Notes: generated from the sequence alone by a model not told the origin. Positions 11,516 through 22,146 are shown, counted from the first letter of the stretch. The stretch: 64,000 bases of DNA from Okapia johnstoni (GCA_024291935.2 CM044311.1:14669001-14733000), one strand, 5' to 3'. Made by a program: numbers and translations.

Positions 11516-12060
11516 AAACCATATTCATACCCTATGTATATAATCTTATATCATTTTTATCATATATAGTTTATTTTTTATCATATATAGTTTTTATATT
11601 TGATGATTATTTTGACTGGGATAAAGGATGCCCAGATAGTTGATAAAACTTTGTTCCTTGGTGTTCTGTAAGGGTATTCCTGGAAGAGATTAGCATTGAT
11701 GTAGTGGACTGAGTAAAGAAGACACGCCCTTCCCAATGTGTCATTGTCCAAGCCACTGGGGGCCTGATCAGGTCAAAAAGGTGAAGAAAGGGTGTATTCC
11801 TCTCACTTTCCTCTTGAGCTGAGATGTTGGTCTTTTCCTGCCTTTGGATATTGGAGCTCCTGTTTCTCAGACTTTGGAGCCAGAGATTTATACCTATGAC
11901 TCCCTGGTTCTCAGCCTTATGACTCAGACTAAATTCTATCATCAGCTTTCATGAATCTCCCGCTTGCAGAGATCAGATTGTGGGACTTCTCAGCCTCGAT
12001 AATCATGTGAGTTAATTCCTATAATAAATCTCTTTTTACATATATCTTTTATATCCTTGT
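11514..12060. other. No recognised feature
   Basis: Begins with an AT-rich part carrying two copies of TTATCATATATAGTTT near 11556 and 11579. The rest looks unique. A 111-codon minus-strand frame at 11607-11942 has no recognisable domain. Confidence 0.4.
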
Positions 12061-12061
12061 T

Positions 12062-12107
12062 GTCCATGGGGTTGCTAGAGTCGGACATGACTTAGCATCA
12101 CCACCAC
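12062..12107 (+). mobile_element. Bov-tA 3'-end fragment
   Basis: Only the last ~45 bp of a sense Bov-tA remain: TCCATGGGGTTGCTAGAGTC, then GACATGACTTAGCATC. Confidence 0.8.
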
Positions 12108-12149
12108 TACTTACATCCTATTAATTCTGTTTTGCTGGACAACCATAGT

Positions 12150-12162
12150 AATATATATATAT

Positions 12163-12208
<46 letters not shown>
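12150..12208. repeat. (AT)n then (TG)22 microsatellite
   Basis: A short AT run at about 12150-12161 is followed by a pure TG run of about 22 units ending at 12208. It abuts the 5'-truncated head of the next Bov-tA, so it lies on the SINE's head side and is not an obvious tail derivative. Confidence 0.95.
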
Positions 12209-12212
<4 letters not shown>

Positions 12213-12390
12213 GAACCCACTTCCAATGCAGGAGACACAGTTTCAATAAAGATCCCCTGGCGAAGGAAAGGAAATGGTAACCCACTCCAGTATTCTTGCC
12301 TGGGAAATCCCATGCACAGAGGATCCTGGCAGGTTACAGTCCATGGGGTCACAAACAGTTGGACATGATTTAGTAACTAAACAACAACCA
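12209..12390 (+). mobile_element. Bov-tA SINE, head truncated
   Basis: Sense Bov-tA lacking the first ~20 bp of the head. The sequence starts TAAAGAACCCACTTCC immediately after the TG microsatellite and continues through CCATGGGGTCACAAACAG to an ACTAAACAACAACC tail. The B-box region is damaged (AGTTTCAATAAAGATCC). Confidence 0.88.
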
Positions 12391-12392
12391 CC

Positions 12393-12412
12393 ATATATAT
12401 ATATATATATAT
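12393..12412. repeat. (AT)10 microsatellite
   Basis: AT run directly after the A- and C-rich tail of the preceding Bov-tA. Confidence 0.9.
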
Positions 12413-12454
12413 CTCAAAAGGAAAAGAAAGCAGCAGAGAATGAGATGGTTAGAT

Positions 12455-12512
12455 AGCATGCAGTCCATGGGCTCACCAAGAGTCAGACATGACTTAGTGA
12501 CTGAGCAACAAC
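12455..12512 (+). mobile_element. Bov-tA 3'-end fragment
   Basis: Retains only CAGTCCATGGGCTCACCAAG and AGTCAGACATGACTTAG with an AGCAACAACA tail. Confidence 0.8.
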
Positions 12513-12539
12513 ATACACTTCCATCTTTTCATCCATCTC

Positions 12540-12702
12540 TTTGGGACTGTGCAATGTAAGAAATCTGGGTTTGATCCCTGGGTTGGCAAGACCCCTGGAG
12601 AAGGGAATGGCTACCCACTCCATTATTCTGGCCTGGAGAATTCTATGGACTGTATAGTCCATGGGCTTGCAGAGTCAGACATGACTGAGCAACTTTCACT
12701 AA
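12540..12702 (+). mobile_element. Bov-tA SINE, head truncated
   Basis: Sense copy starting near the head–B-box junction (GTTTGATCCCTGGGTTGGCA). It carries the variant CTGTATAGTCCATGGGC typical of one Bov-tA subfamily and ends ACATGACTGAGCAACTTTC. Confidence 0.88.
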
Positions 12703-13009
12703 TGGGGAAAAAAATGGAAAAGATAAAATCCCTCAAGGGTGACAAATGTCCCCTTGAAGGACCCGCTCACCATTTCATGCAGCAGAGGCAGCACAGGTGG
12801 GAGTCTGCACGGAGTGGCTGTCCAGGACAGCTGCATGCTCTTCAGATGATTCAGAGTCCTGACAGTTGTCCCAACTTTCCCAGCAGGGACCATCAGTGCA
12901 CCTCGTGATGCCATCATGTGCCACAACAAGGAACCCAACAAATAGAGAGTTGCTCCCACTGTCTTCAGGAACCACATGTGAGCTTTAGAGTAAAGCAGGC
13001 TCCAAAATC
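12703..13009. other. Unassigned, moderately GC-rich stretch
   Basis: Contains overlapping chance frames (119 codons plus, 92 and 66 minus) with no recognisable domain. The base composition is less AT-rich than the surroundings. No repeat family recognised. Confidence 0.35.
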
Positions 13010-13110
13010 AAAGTGGATATTTCTGAGGTTTTGTTTTCTCATATCCAAAATGGACACACTAACTCCTGCCTCAAAAGGTTGTAATCGAGTTAAACTGAGA
13101 TAAATACATA
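13010..13110 (+). mobile_element. MIR-like 3' fragment
   Basis: The order TTTTCTCATATCCAAAATGG, GGTTGTAATCGAGTTAAACTGAGATAA resembles the MIR 3' end ('cctcatctgtaaaatgg ... gttgttgtgaggattaaatgagata'). Confidence 0.55.
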
Positions 13111-13183
13111 CAAGGGCTCAGTATGGTTTCTTATCATGATGGACTTCAAGTGTATGGTAACTTAAAAATAATGAAGCAAAGTA

Positions 13184-13312
13184 AAAAAAAAAAAAAACAA
13201 CAAGGAAAAGGAGGTCAGAGACCACAAGGGGAAATGAAGGAGAAGGAAAAGGGAAAAAGAAGGAGCAGGGATGGAGGAGGAAAGGAAAATTAAGAGAAGA
13301 GGAACTTCTGGG
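13184..13312. repeat. Purine-rich low-complexity tract
   Basis: Starts with an A run and continues as a GA-rich strand (GGAGAAGGAAAAGGGAAAAA), with few pyrimidines over about 120 bp. Capable in principle of forming triplex-type structures. Confidence 0.8.
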
Positions 13313-13550
13313 AGTCCCTGTTTCCAGAAGCTACTCTAAGAGGAAGCACTTGATGAGATAAAATGGAGATCATGGTGGTCGCTGTAGCCCATAGGAGATG
13401 CCAAGCAGCTGAGCACAAAGGTATCTGGGATCCACCAACATGAGTGAGAACTGATAGAAAATGGTGCCACTGAGAACAGCAGAAAGTGATTCAAGTCAAG
13501 GCTGCGTTGGAATCAAGCTCTCATTTCTATCCTAGAATGAGACAATGTGT

Positions 13551-13773
13551 TGATGTTGTTATTGCAGTTCAGTTGCTCAGTCGTGTCCAGCTCTTTACAA
13601 TTCCATGGACTGTAGCCCACCAGGCCCCCCTGTCCATGGGATTCTCCAGGCGAGAATACTGGAGTGGGTTGCCATGCCTTTCTCCGCGGAATCTTACTGA
13701 TCCAGGGATCCAACCCACGTCTGTTATGTCTCCGTTATTGGCAGGTGGGTTTTTACCACTAGCGCCACCTGGA
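13551..13773 (-). mobile_element. Bov-tA SINE with TSD
   Basis: Antisense full-length copy with GTTCAGTTGCTCAGTCGTG at the low end and the complement of the CACTAG-type head (TTACCACTAGCGCCACC) at the high end. Flanking repeats are AGACAATGTGT (13540-13550) and AGACAATGCGT (13774-13784). Confidence 0.93.
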
Positions 13774-14068
13774 AGACAATGCGTGGTGATAATTAATGTC
13801 AATGCATCACTGAATGAGGATAGACAGTAATGATTTCTATGAGGAAATCTGGTGGGAATGATAGCTCAGAACTCAAAGTCTTTTCTTGAGTCAATTACAG
13901 AGGCACTAAACAGTAACCTGGTCCTCAGACGTCCAGGGAACACACAGGATATAATTAGAAAGAGGTACTGATAAAGCAGTGCAGAGGTAAAAATAAACCT
14001 ACCCTTTGGCAGGCTAATTAATCTGAAGTAAACAAGAAGAATGAATTGACAACTATGTGTGTATATAT

Positions 14069-14088
14069 ACACACACACACACACACAC
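14069..14088. repeat. (CA)10 microsatellite
   Basis: CA run preceded by TGTGTGTATATATA. It abuts the truncated head of the following Bov-tA. Confidence 0.95.
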
Positions 14089-14285
14089 GGCACAGTGGTA
14101 AATAATCCAGCTGTCAATGCAGGAGATGCAGAAGATTTGGGTTTGATCCCTGGATTGGGAAGATCCTCTGGAGGAGGAAATGGCAACTTGCTTCAGTATT
14201 CTTGCCTGGAAAACTTCATGGACAGAGGAATCTGGTGGGCTACAGTCCATGGGGTCACAAAGAGTCGGACATGACTGAGCATGCA
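14089..14285 (+). mobile_element. Bov-tA SINE, head truncated
   Basis: Sense copy starting GGCACAGTGGTAAATAATCC directly after the CA run. It has the B-box-like GGTTTGATCCCTGGATTGGG and the 3' part AGTCGGACATGACTGAGCATG. The tail continues into ATATATATACACATGCAGAC and CACACA. Confidence 0.92.
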
Positions 14286-14667
14286 CATATATATACACAT
14301 GCAGACACACACACACTTTTCTTTCAAAAACTGATACTATTATACATTAACTGTGTTAGGAAAAATACCAAGTCAACACTATGACTGCTTTAAATAGTAT
14401 TTTGGAAATCTTACCTGAAACTTTGAAATAGCAAGCTTTTATTATACAATATGATCATGAATCAGCGTTGTCTGTTATATTTTACAATTACGGAAAGCAG
14501 ACAACTCATGTATAATCAATTTCCTAGTTCTATCTGTAGCTCTGTGGTATTCATCACATTTAATCTTGTCACCCTTGTTATGGCTCTTTTCATCATATAA
14601 GAAATAAGTGCACTTACGTGCTAATTTGTTGCCCTTAATTAATTTTCTCCCACTCAGATTATTCTAT

Positions 14668-14732
14668 GCGCTTAGTCGCTCAGTCGTGTCTGACTCTTTG
14701 CAATGCCATGGACTGTAGTCCACCAGGCCCTC
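14668..14732 (-). mobile_element. Bov-tA fragment
   Basis: Only the 3' ~65 bp of an antisense copy: CTTAGTCGCTCAGTCGTG to CTGTAGTCCACCAGGCC. Confidence 0.85.
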
Positions 14733-15125
14733 AAACTGCTTGAATGTACATACCCCTGATGAGTTGGAAACTTTCCTTTCTATATAAAATAAAGTCTAAA
14801 CTCTTGTCTTAACATTCAAGACCCTTCAAAATTGGTCCAATAATTTCTCACAGGCAATGCTTAACTACAGCAATCATTCCCAAAGATATTCTAGGATATT
14901 TGTCCTGCTAAATGTTTCACAGTTTTAAAAAACCCTTCCTGATCAACTAAGAATATGCTGAACAAATGGTCATGAAATAGCTCATATCCCTTAGGGATTT
15001 CCTTTGTGCCAAACACTAAGAGCATCTATGCTTTGTATTATTTAACCTTCAAAACTCTACACAATTGATTAAGAGATGAAAAGACCCACCAAGACCTATA
15101 ATGATATATAACTGATGATATAAGT
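14733..15125. other. No recognised feature
   Basis: AT-rich and unassigned. L2-like CTGATGAGTTGGAAACTTTC is too weak to call. Confidence 0.3.
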
Positions 15126-15410
15126 GCATAATGATATATTCACTTTGCTGTACACCTGAAACTAACACAACATTGTAAATCAGCTATCTGAAAGTCACTC
15201 AGTCGTGTGCAACTCTTGCAACCCATGTGTTGTAGCCTGCCAGGCTCCTCTGTCCATGGAATTCTCCAGGCAAGAATGCCAGAGTGGGTTGCCATTTCTT
15301 TCTCCAGGGGATTTTTCTGACCCAGGAATCAAACCTGAGTCTCCTGCATTGCAGGCAGATTCTTTATCTACTGAGCTAAATCAACTATATTCCAATAAAA
15401 GAAAAAGAAA
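15126..15410 (+). mobile_element. L1 3' end, split by a SINE
   Basis: L1 3' UTR end. CACTTTGCTGTACACCTGAAAC and AACACAACATTGTAAATCAGC precede a Bov-tA, and CAACTATATTCCAATAAAAG follows it, including the polyadenylation signal and A-rich tail. The two halves join in register when the SINE and one TSD copy are removed. Confidence 0.88.
15188..15377 (-). mobile_element. Bov-tA SINE inside an L1 3' end
   Basis: Antisense copy from CTGAAAGTCACTCAGTCG to CTTTATCTACTGAGC. The L1 sequence AAATCAGCTAT (15177-15187) and AAATCAACTAT (15378-15388) flanks it as a TSD with one mismatch. The insertion site is homologous to that of the SINE at 17270. Confidence 0.93.
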
Positions 15411-15419
15411 AAAAAAAAA

Positions 15420-15565
15420 CAACTCAGTCACTAACTGGCTGTTCCAGTTATAAGCTGTATTCAAGCTGTTTAGTCTCCCTAGAACTCAGTTTCCTCACTT
15501 GTAAAATGAGTAGAGATAATGTTATCTAATTCACTTGATTAGTATGAAATGAAATGAGTTAAGAC
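15420..15565 (+). mobile_element. MIR SINE remnant
   Basis: Block AGTCTCCCTAGAACTCAGTT, then TCCTCACTTGTAAAATGAGT, then GATAATGTTATC with a GAAATGAGTTAA end. This is a good sense match to the MIR core and 3' half. Confidence 0.7.
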
Positions 15566-16028
15566 AGAGAAAATAGGCTTTGCAGGGTGCCTCACAATAT
15601 TTAATTGCTCTAAAAATGGTGGATTTATTATTTTTGTTGTTGTAAACTGGCAGCTCCACCTAAGAAGAGTAAGAAAAAGGTCACAGACAAGGCAGCTATT
15701 GAGCCAAGCCCTGAAGGATAGACTGGAGATACAGGGCATTCCTGGAAGAAGGAGAGGCTTTTGCAGAGATCCCAGATATGTCACACGGCTTGGGGCGCTT
15801 GGGAAACTGCAAGTGTCTAGTCCAAGTGTGTAAAACCTCACACATGATGAGTAGGAAGTGAGCTGGAAAACTAGATGAGCAGATGCTGAATATCTGCCAT
15901 GTCTTCAGGCACTAAAACATAATCCCATTGCTAATGGGATGAGAGGAAATAGGTCAATGACCCATTTAAAGCATAGAGAAATATGATTGAATTTATACTA
16001 TAAATGTAATTCTATTGACATTATATTG
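15566..16028. other. No recognised feature
   Basis: Holds a 100-codon minus-strand chance frame (15539-15841). Possibly old repeat, not assignable. Confidence 0.35.
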
Positions 16029-16555
16029 TTGTTCAGTTGCTCAGTCCTGTCCAACTCTTTGTGACCCCATGGACTGCAGCATGCCAGGCTCCTCTGTCCC
16101 TCACTATCTCTCGGAGCTCACTTGAACTCGTGTCCATTGAGTCTGTGATATCATCCAACCACCTCATCCTCTGTCACCCCCTTCTATTCTGCCTTCCATC
16201 TTTCCCAGCATCAGGGTCTTTTCCAATGAGTCGGCTCTTCTTATCAGGTGACCAAAGTATTGGAGCTTCAGCTTCAGCATCAGTCCTTCCAATGCATTTT
16301 CAGGACTGATTTCCTTTAGGATGGACTGTTTGGATCTCCTTGCAATCCAAGGGACTCTCAAGAGTCTTCTCCAGCACCAGTTTGAAAGCATTAATTCTTT
16401 GGGGCACTCAGCCTTCTTTATGGTCCACCTTTCACATCCATACATGACTACTGGAAACAATAGCTTTGACTCTACAGATCTTGTTGACAAAGTAATGTCT
16501 CTGTTTTTCTTAAATACACTGTATAGGTTTGTCATAGCTTTTCTTCAGAAATTGG
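16029..16555 (-). mobile_element. BovB LINE, 5'-truncated
   Basis: About 527 bp of antisense BovB from GTTCAGTTGCTCAGTCCTG to the region around TTTGTCATAGCTTTTCTTC. A 123-codon minus-strand frame keeps the MYGCERWTIKKAE and [20 protein letters not shown] blocks. Several small indels are visible compared with other copies here. No TSD was found. Confidence 0.88.
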
Positions 16556-17205
16556 CAAGTGATAAGAAATAAGGGAAGAGATAAGAGAAATCTAAAGAGG
16601 CTCTGAATAGGAATATAGCAGTCTTTTAAATACAACGTTATATATTAGAAAAGAAGCACAGACATGAGTAGCTAAAAAGAAATTATTCTTAAAAATGTGA
16701 ATAGTGAAACAGTTTCTTTTAACCTAAAATTATTACATTAACTTTGCTTATTTAGTGTAAAAATAATTGTGCTATTGTTTACCTTCTAAATTGGCTAGCG
16801 TTGTTAAAAATAATTATAATGTTGGCAAAGGAAAGATGAAAACAAGTATAATTTGATAATGGCTATCATGAACTGAAAAGCTTATTTTTGCCCTTGGGCC
16901 TAATAATTTCATTTCTAGGCATCTCTCTTGGGAAATACTATAAAATTCAGCAACACTTAGCAGAACAATAGATTGCAAATATGTATTTCCAACAAAGAGG
17001 GAATGGTGAAGTCCTCAGTTATGATGTATCAGTGTAATCTAATCTTTTGAAAACTTATAAAATGACAGTCATGATGTGTTTTAAATGAGGCTATTTCAGA
17101 TAAAAGAGGATGTTCAGTTGCATCTGAATTTCAGATGGACAATGAATAGCTTGTTTAGTATAAATATGTCCCAAACATTGCGTAGAACACACTTAAACTA
17201 TACAC
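16556..17205. other. No recognised feature
   Basis: Very AT-rich DNA without an assignable repeat. Confidence 0.4.
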
Positions 17206-17530
17206 ATAGCTGATTCACTTCATTGAAACTAACGCAGCAGAAACTAACACAACATTGTAAAGCAAGTATGCGTGCATGCTAAGCCGCCTCAGCCGTGTTT
17301 GACTCTGTGTGATGCTATGGACTATAGCCTGCCAGGCTCCTCTGTGCATGGGAATTCTCAGGGAAGAATACTGGAGTGGGGTGCCCTGTCCTCCTCCAGA
17401 GGATCTTCCCAACCCAGGGATCAAACCCACATCTCTTAAGTCTCCTGCGTTGGCAGGCAGATTCTTTACCACTAGTGCTACTTGGGAAGCTTGAAGCAAA
17501 TATACCCTAATAGAAAAAAGGAAGCAACAA
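17206..17530 (+). mobile_element. L1 3' end, split by a SINE
   Basis: L1 3' UTR: TAGCTGATTCACTTC, GAAACTAACACAACATTGTAA before the SINE and AAGCAAATATACCCTAATAGAAAAAAG after it. The AATAAAA signal has decayed to AATAGAAAA. Confidence 0.8.
17270..17493 (-). mobile_element. Bov-tA SINE inside an L1 3' end
   Basis: Antisense copy of the subfamily whose low end reads GCGTGCATGCTAAGCCGC and whose high end carries TACCACTAGTGCTACTTGG. TSD: AAGCAAGTAT (17260-17269) and AAGCAAATAT (17494-17503). It belongs to a different subfamily from the SINE at 15188, so the two insertions are independent. Confidence 0.93.
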
Positions 17531-18954
17531 CATTGTCAACTTTAAAAAAATGTTATTCATTCTTTATCTGAAATTTGAATGGATCTGGGTATTTTGTATT
17601 TCTATTTGCTAAATCTGGCAACACTAGTTTTAAAGGACCTGTAAAAATGTATTTTACACTATTTGGAAATGTGAGATAAAAAATATATTGAGTTACAGGG
17701 GTCAGGGTGGAGAGGTATGACTTAAAAAGAGTGTACAAAAACACACAAAAATTAAATTAATGGTCATTACCTGTAGTGGGGTTTGATTATAAGTTTTTTC
17801 ATCTTTTGGTTTTTTTATATTTTTCTATGAGTTATTTTTATAAGCAGAAAAATATGTATATGTGCTTTTATATGTTCATGTATAATTCTCTATCACTTTT
17901 AACATTGGCAGTGGTATACATTTATGACTGATGTAAGTCAGGATACCCACTGATTCCCAAATTACTATCAGACACAAGGTTTTCTTAAAAAACCCCCAGA
18001 TCTCATGGAATAAAATCAGGACTGTGATTCAGTTTCCAGATACAGTGTCATATCACCAGTAAATCCTTCTCTACCCACCCTCTCTTAAATCTTCTCCATC
18101 CCCACCATCTATCACCTCCCCATTATTCCAGAGCAAACTGCTTGTTTTCCATCAAACCACTTAGAGCTTCGGTATGTATGTGTTGAAAAAATAGAGTAAA
18201 CGAATAAAGGAGAGAAATAGGAGTGGGAACACTGGCTGGCATTTCTCATTAGCCGTATCTTGATATATATGTAGGTCCCAGTTGCATAACTTGATGGTGC
18301 CCCAGGATTGCTTTAACAAATACTAGAGCAGAAATACAATGCTCCATAAAAATGGAAATAAAGAAAAATAAAGATCAGTAAAAAGATATGTCTGTAAAGA
18401 AACTTTAGTGGACTCAGGAGTCTGGAAAGATCTCTGAAAACAACATAGCTGGAAGAAAAGTTTCCAAAATATCTTACGGCTTCTAGATTTCTTTCCCAGG
18501 TGCACATCAGTGTTTTTTCTCTAAAGGTGATTTCGATGACAGCTATATCCTAGACTGTCTTGTTTAAAACAGATTTACGCTTCGTGCCACTGTGTTTTTA
18601 ACTTTTTTAGGCACTTATCATAGAATAAACGTTACGCAAACCAGTAGCAAACAAACCACTGTCTTTTCAGGTCTGATTTTGAGTAGAACTCTATGGGAAA
18701 CCTGTTAAAAAGCAAGTGTTATGCAAAGGGGTCTCTCAGGCATTTGTTTTACCCGCACCTGGTTTTCTTTAAGCATCTTTCTCTTCCCTTCATTATTTAC
18801 TCTAGGTTTTTTGAAGTCCTGATCGTTGATGCTGATGTTACAGAAGCACTTTTAAAGGGATAAATGATATCTAAACCAAGAGCTTTTTTCTCTTCTCACA
18901 GTCCCCTGCCCACATGCTTTCATCTTTTCTCTCCCTTTTTTCTTTTTAAAAATA
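17531..18954. other. 1.4 kb without recognised features
   Basis: AT-rich DNA. Overlapping minus-strand frames of 60-64 codons lack any domain signature. No family assigned. Confidence 0.4.
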
Positions 18955-19430
18955 TGCTTCACTATTTTATTGTATTTTTGTTAATTTTTATTGGAGTATC
19001 ATTGCTTTACAATGTTATGCTAGTTTCTTCTGTGCAGCAAAGTGAATCAGTTATATATATATACATATGTTCACTCTTTTTTGGATTTCCTTCCCATTTA
19101 GGTCACCAAAGACCACTGAGTAGATTTCCCTGTGCGATACAGTAGGTTCTCATCAGTTACCTATTTTATACATAGTACTGTATATGTGTCATTTCCAATC
19201 TCCCAATTCATCTCACGCCCCTTCCCATCCTTGGTATCCCTAAGTTAGTTCTCTATGGTTACGCCTCTGTTTGTACTTTGCAAATAAGGTCACGCGCACC
19301 ATTTTTCCAGATTCCACATATTAGCGTTAATATACAATATTTGTTTTTCTCTTTCTGACTTACTTCACTCTTATGTCAGTCTCTAGTCCCTCCACATCTC
19401 TGCAAATGACACTATTTCATTCCTCTTCCC
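18955..19430 (-). mobile_element. L1 3' UTR, antisense
   Basis: Complement of an artiodactyl L1 3' UTR. Markers are TTATTGGAGTATCATTGC, TTTACAATGTTATGCTAG, CAGCAAAGTGAATCAG, the C-rich CACGCCCCTTCCCATCC and TTCTGACTTACTTCACTC. The T-rich stretch before 18975 is the complement of the poly(A) tail. The element is 5'-truncated near 19430. Confidence 0.85.
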
Positions 19431-20317
19431 TTTATTTTTCCTCACTCTGCCCTATTTTCTTAAGCTTAGTTTATGTCTCACTTCTTCTTCTTTAGAGCAT
19501 TGCTTCTTTTTCTTTCATTGTGAGGAACAGCTTTATAGCTTTTGTTCCCAAGGATCTTTTATTCTAACTCACCAAGGCACCCGCACACAAAGAAGCAAGC
19601 AAGAGGTCTCAATGCTTCTAAATTGTAACAGATTTAAAAGTCACTCCTTGCACCGGAAACAAGAAACTGAGACTATTTTATAAAAGGTAATTGAACATAT
19701 GCTAACAATGCCATTATACTTTTTATTTGCAAATGCTTTGTTTGTCATTTATTAATCTTATAAAAACAAAATACAAATCTATTTGCTGTTCACTGTGTTC
19801 ACACAGCTATGTGAAGCTCATATATGGAATGAATTGGACAATTGAAAGGGTCAAGTGAACACAGGATTGAAAGAACACATAGATATTCAAGTGTACTTTA
19901 TTTGAAGAAATTTATTTTTGTTTCCACTCTACATACCCCTCGACTTCTTGTGATAAGAAATGTCAGAACTGATTTCAAACACTAAGCTCAAACTTTTCTT
20001 TCTCAAGAATCGTACTTTGAATGTCATTTCAATTATATGTGCCATAAAAATATTTGAGTATTCTTCCTAATGATATGCCATAATCTTTCATGTCATTTGT
20101 ATATATTCTGTCTTTATAAAGTGTGTTTCCCACTGATTTTGTTTCCACTCACAGATTTGAGATGCATAAGTCCCCCAAGCTTTCTGTACCACTGTCATGG
20201 CCACGTTTCTGGCTGTGATTTTCCTTGCGAATAACAAAAAAAGAATGTTCATTGTGCAAACTGAAAACAGTACCTTAGGGATGAAATGGAAAAGTAGAAG
20301 TTTTCTGCTCAGTGTTA
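19431..20317. other. No recognised feature
   Basis: AT-rich and unassigned. A 115-codon minus-strand frame (20088-20435) runs from here into the next L1 end and has no recognisable domain. Confidence 0.35.
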
Positions 20318-20455
20318 TCTGGCAGCCTGGATGGGAGGAAGTTTGGGGGAGAATGGATACATGTATATGTATGGCTGAGTCCCTCCATTGTTTACCTGCA
20401 ACTATCACAGTATTGTTAATGGTCTGTAACCCCAATATAAAATAAAGTGTTTAAA
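20318..20455 (+). mobile_element. L1 3' end, severely truncated
   Basis: About 138 bp of ruminant L1 3' UTR: GGGAGGAAGTTTGGGGGAGA, ATGGATACATGTATATGTAT, GGCTGAGTCCCTCC, then CCAATATAAAATAAAGTG and an A-rich tail. Confidence 0.88.
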
Positions 20456-21477
20456 AAAATAACATAAACCAAATCATTTTTTAAATCACAAGTGTATAAT
20501 GAGAAATAAATAAAAAATGACCAAGTGACGAAAGAACAAAAGCAGAGATTTTGTCTCCTCCTAACTCCCATTCTCACACCTCGGCAAATAAAAGCAGGTA
20601 CAATTTCATGAGCTTCTTAAAAAAAAAAAAAACTATTCAATTAAAAGCAATTAAAAATACAAAAAAAAAGAAACAGGCGCCTCTCTGCTACTTATAAATG
20701 GAATGTGCTCCCCTCTCAGTACATGTTAGTTTTCTTTGCTCTTCTAAATGAGAGTGTAGCATTGCATGTAAATATCACGTTTCTGAGCCTTGTGTAACCA
20801 GCTGCCAAATAATGCACATTTTGACTGATTCCCCTCTTCGGCTATCCATCACATTCAATGTAAGTATTTGTATACGTATATTTGCATGTTGAGGAGGCAC
20901 ATCCCTCAATTTGTAAGAGTGGAGTAGGATCAATATCAAAGGATATTCATCCAGCTAACTTATTTTGAATATCATTATCAAAATACCTCTCAAAATTAAA
21001 TTGCATTTCTCACTTAATATTATGACATATATTTCTTACATCATCCATTAAAAACTTATTGTTAATAGCTGAATAACATTTTTACATATATGCCCCATAA
21101 TTTATCCAACAGTATTCTCATGTATGTGATTTGTGAGGTTCTCAGTGTTTGAAAAATAAGTGTCTCTGCTGGAATCTGCTCTTCTTCATTGTGCTGATGC
21201 ATGTCTTTGTGTTCATTGTGACAAAATTGACATGCCTGATTATTAACTTTCAAGTTGAAACTGGAATTTTACATATTTATTATGGAAAATAGCATGAAAG
21301 TATTTTCAAAAAAAAGGTCTAATTTAATGAATTTATTAATATTTTTAGGAAATACAGAATGGTAGGTGAATAGAGGTCCAGAGTGTAGTTGTCTTTAGTT
21401 AGAGGTGGAAAGGGAGACGGGTGGAGAAGAGAAATGTACAATAAACAATTAGTTATGTTTGAAACGAATTATAGTTT
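20456..21477. other. 1 kb without recognised features
   Basis: AT-rich, with several A runs (near 20620 and 20662). No gene or repeat family assigned. Confidence 0.4.
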
Positions 21478-21486
21478 ATAAAATTT

Positions 21487-21702
21487 GGGGCTTCCCTGGT
21501 GGCTCAGACCTTAGAGAATCTGTCTGAAGTGCAGGAAACCCAGGTTCCATCTCTGGATCGGGAAGACTCCCTGAAGAAGGAAATGGCAATCCACTTCAGT
21601 ATTCTTGCCTAGAGAACTCCATGGACAGAGGAGCCTGGCGGACTACAGTCCGTGGGGTCGCAGAGAGTCGGACATGATTGAGTGACTAACACACACACAC
21701 AC
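21487..21702 (+). mobile_element. Bov-tA SINE with short (AC)n tail
   Basis: Full sense copy: GGGGCTTCCCTGGTGGCTCA head, GGTTCCATCTCTGGATCGGG B-box region, AGTCGGACATGATTGAGTG end, and a seven-unit AC tail. TSD ATAAAATTT lies at 21478-21486 and 21703-21711. Confidence 0.93.
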
Positions 21703-21734
21703 ATAAAATTTTAAATAGAATAGTAATATGCTTT

Positions 21735-21779
21735 TCATACTGTTCTGCACAGCCATGCCTGAGTGACTGAACTGAACTG
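21735..21779 (+). mobile_element. 45-bp BovB-tail micro-insertion with TSD
   Basis: A 45-bp insert ends in CTGAGTGACTGAACTGAACTG, the extreme 3' tail shared by BovB copies. It is flanked by AATATGCTTT at 21725-21734 and 21780-21789 (perfect, 10 bp). It looks like an almost completely 5'-truncated BovB retrotransposition. Confidence 0.7.
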
Positions 21780-21952
21780 AATATGCTTTATGAATGTTGT
21801 ACTATAGCAGCATTATACTCAGCTAGGGAAGCACGAGTCTGGGTATTTCTTCCTCAAAAAACTGACACAGAGAAAGTGAAGTCCTATGCACACTAATATG
21901 TTGGAGAATTCGGCAGAATGCCTGGGGCCTTGCCTCCTCATCACTCTACATT

Positions 21953-22146
21953 AGGCTTCCTGTGGCTCAGCTGTTAAAGAATCTGCCTGCAATGCGGGAG
22001 ACCTGGGTTCGATCCCTGGGTTGGGAAGATCTCCTGGAGAAGGGAAAGCCTACCCACTCTAATATTCTGACCTGGAGAATTACATGGATTATATAGTCCA
22101 TGGGGTGGCAAAGAGTTTGGACACAACTGAGAGACTTTCACTCACT
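21953..22146 (+). mobile_element. Bov-tA SINE with intact B box
   Basis: Sense copy of the CATGGATTATATAGTCCATG subfamily. It retains a perfect polymerase III B-box motif (GGTTCGATCCC) near 22007. It ends GACACAACTGAGAGACTTTC. Confidence 0.92.

Noticed and set aside
12107..12368. Histidine/threonine-rich and cysteine/valine-rich frames across 12.16-12.21 kb
   Set aside because: They are translations of the (TG)n/(CA)n microsatellite joined to SINE sequence.
13755..13770. CACTAG-containing SINE heads as CTCF sites
   Set aside because: They match the CTCF core poorly (a T for purine and T for G at key positions), unlike the motif at 41659.
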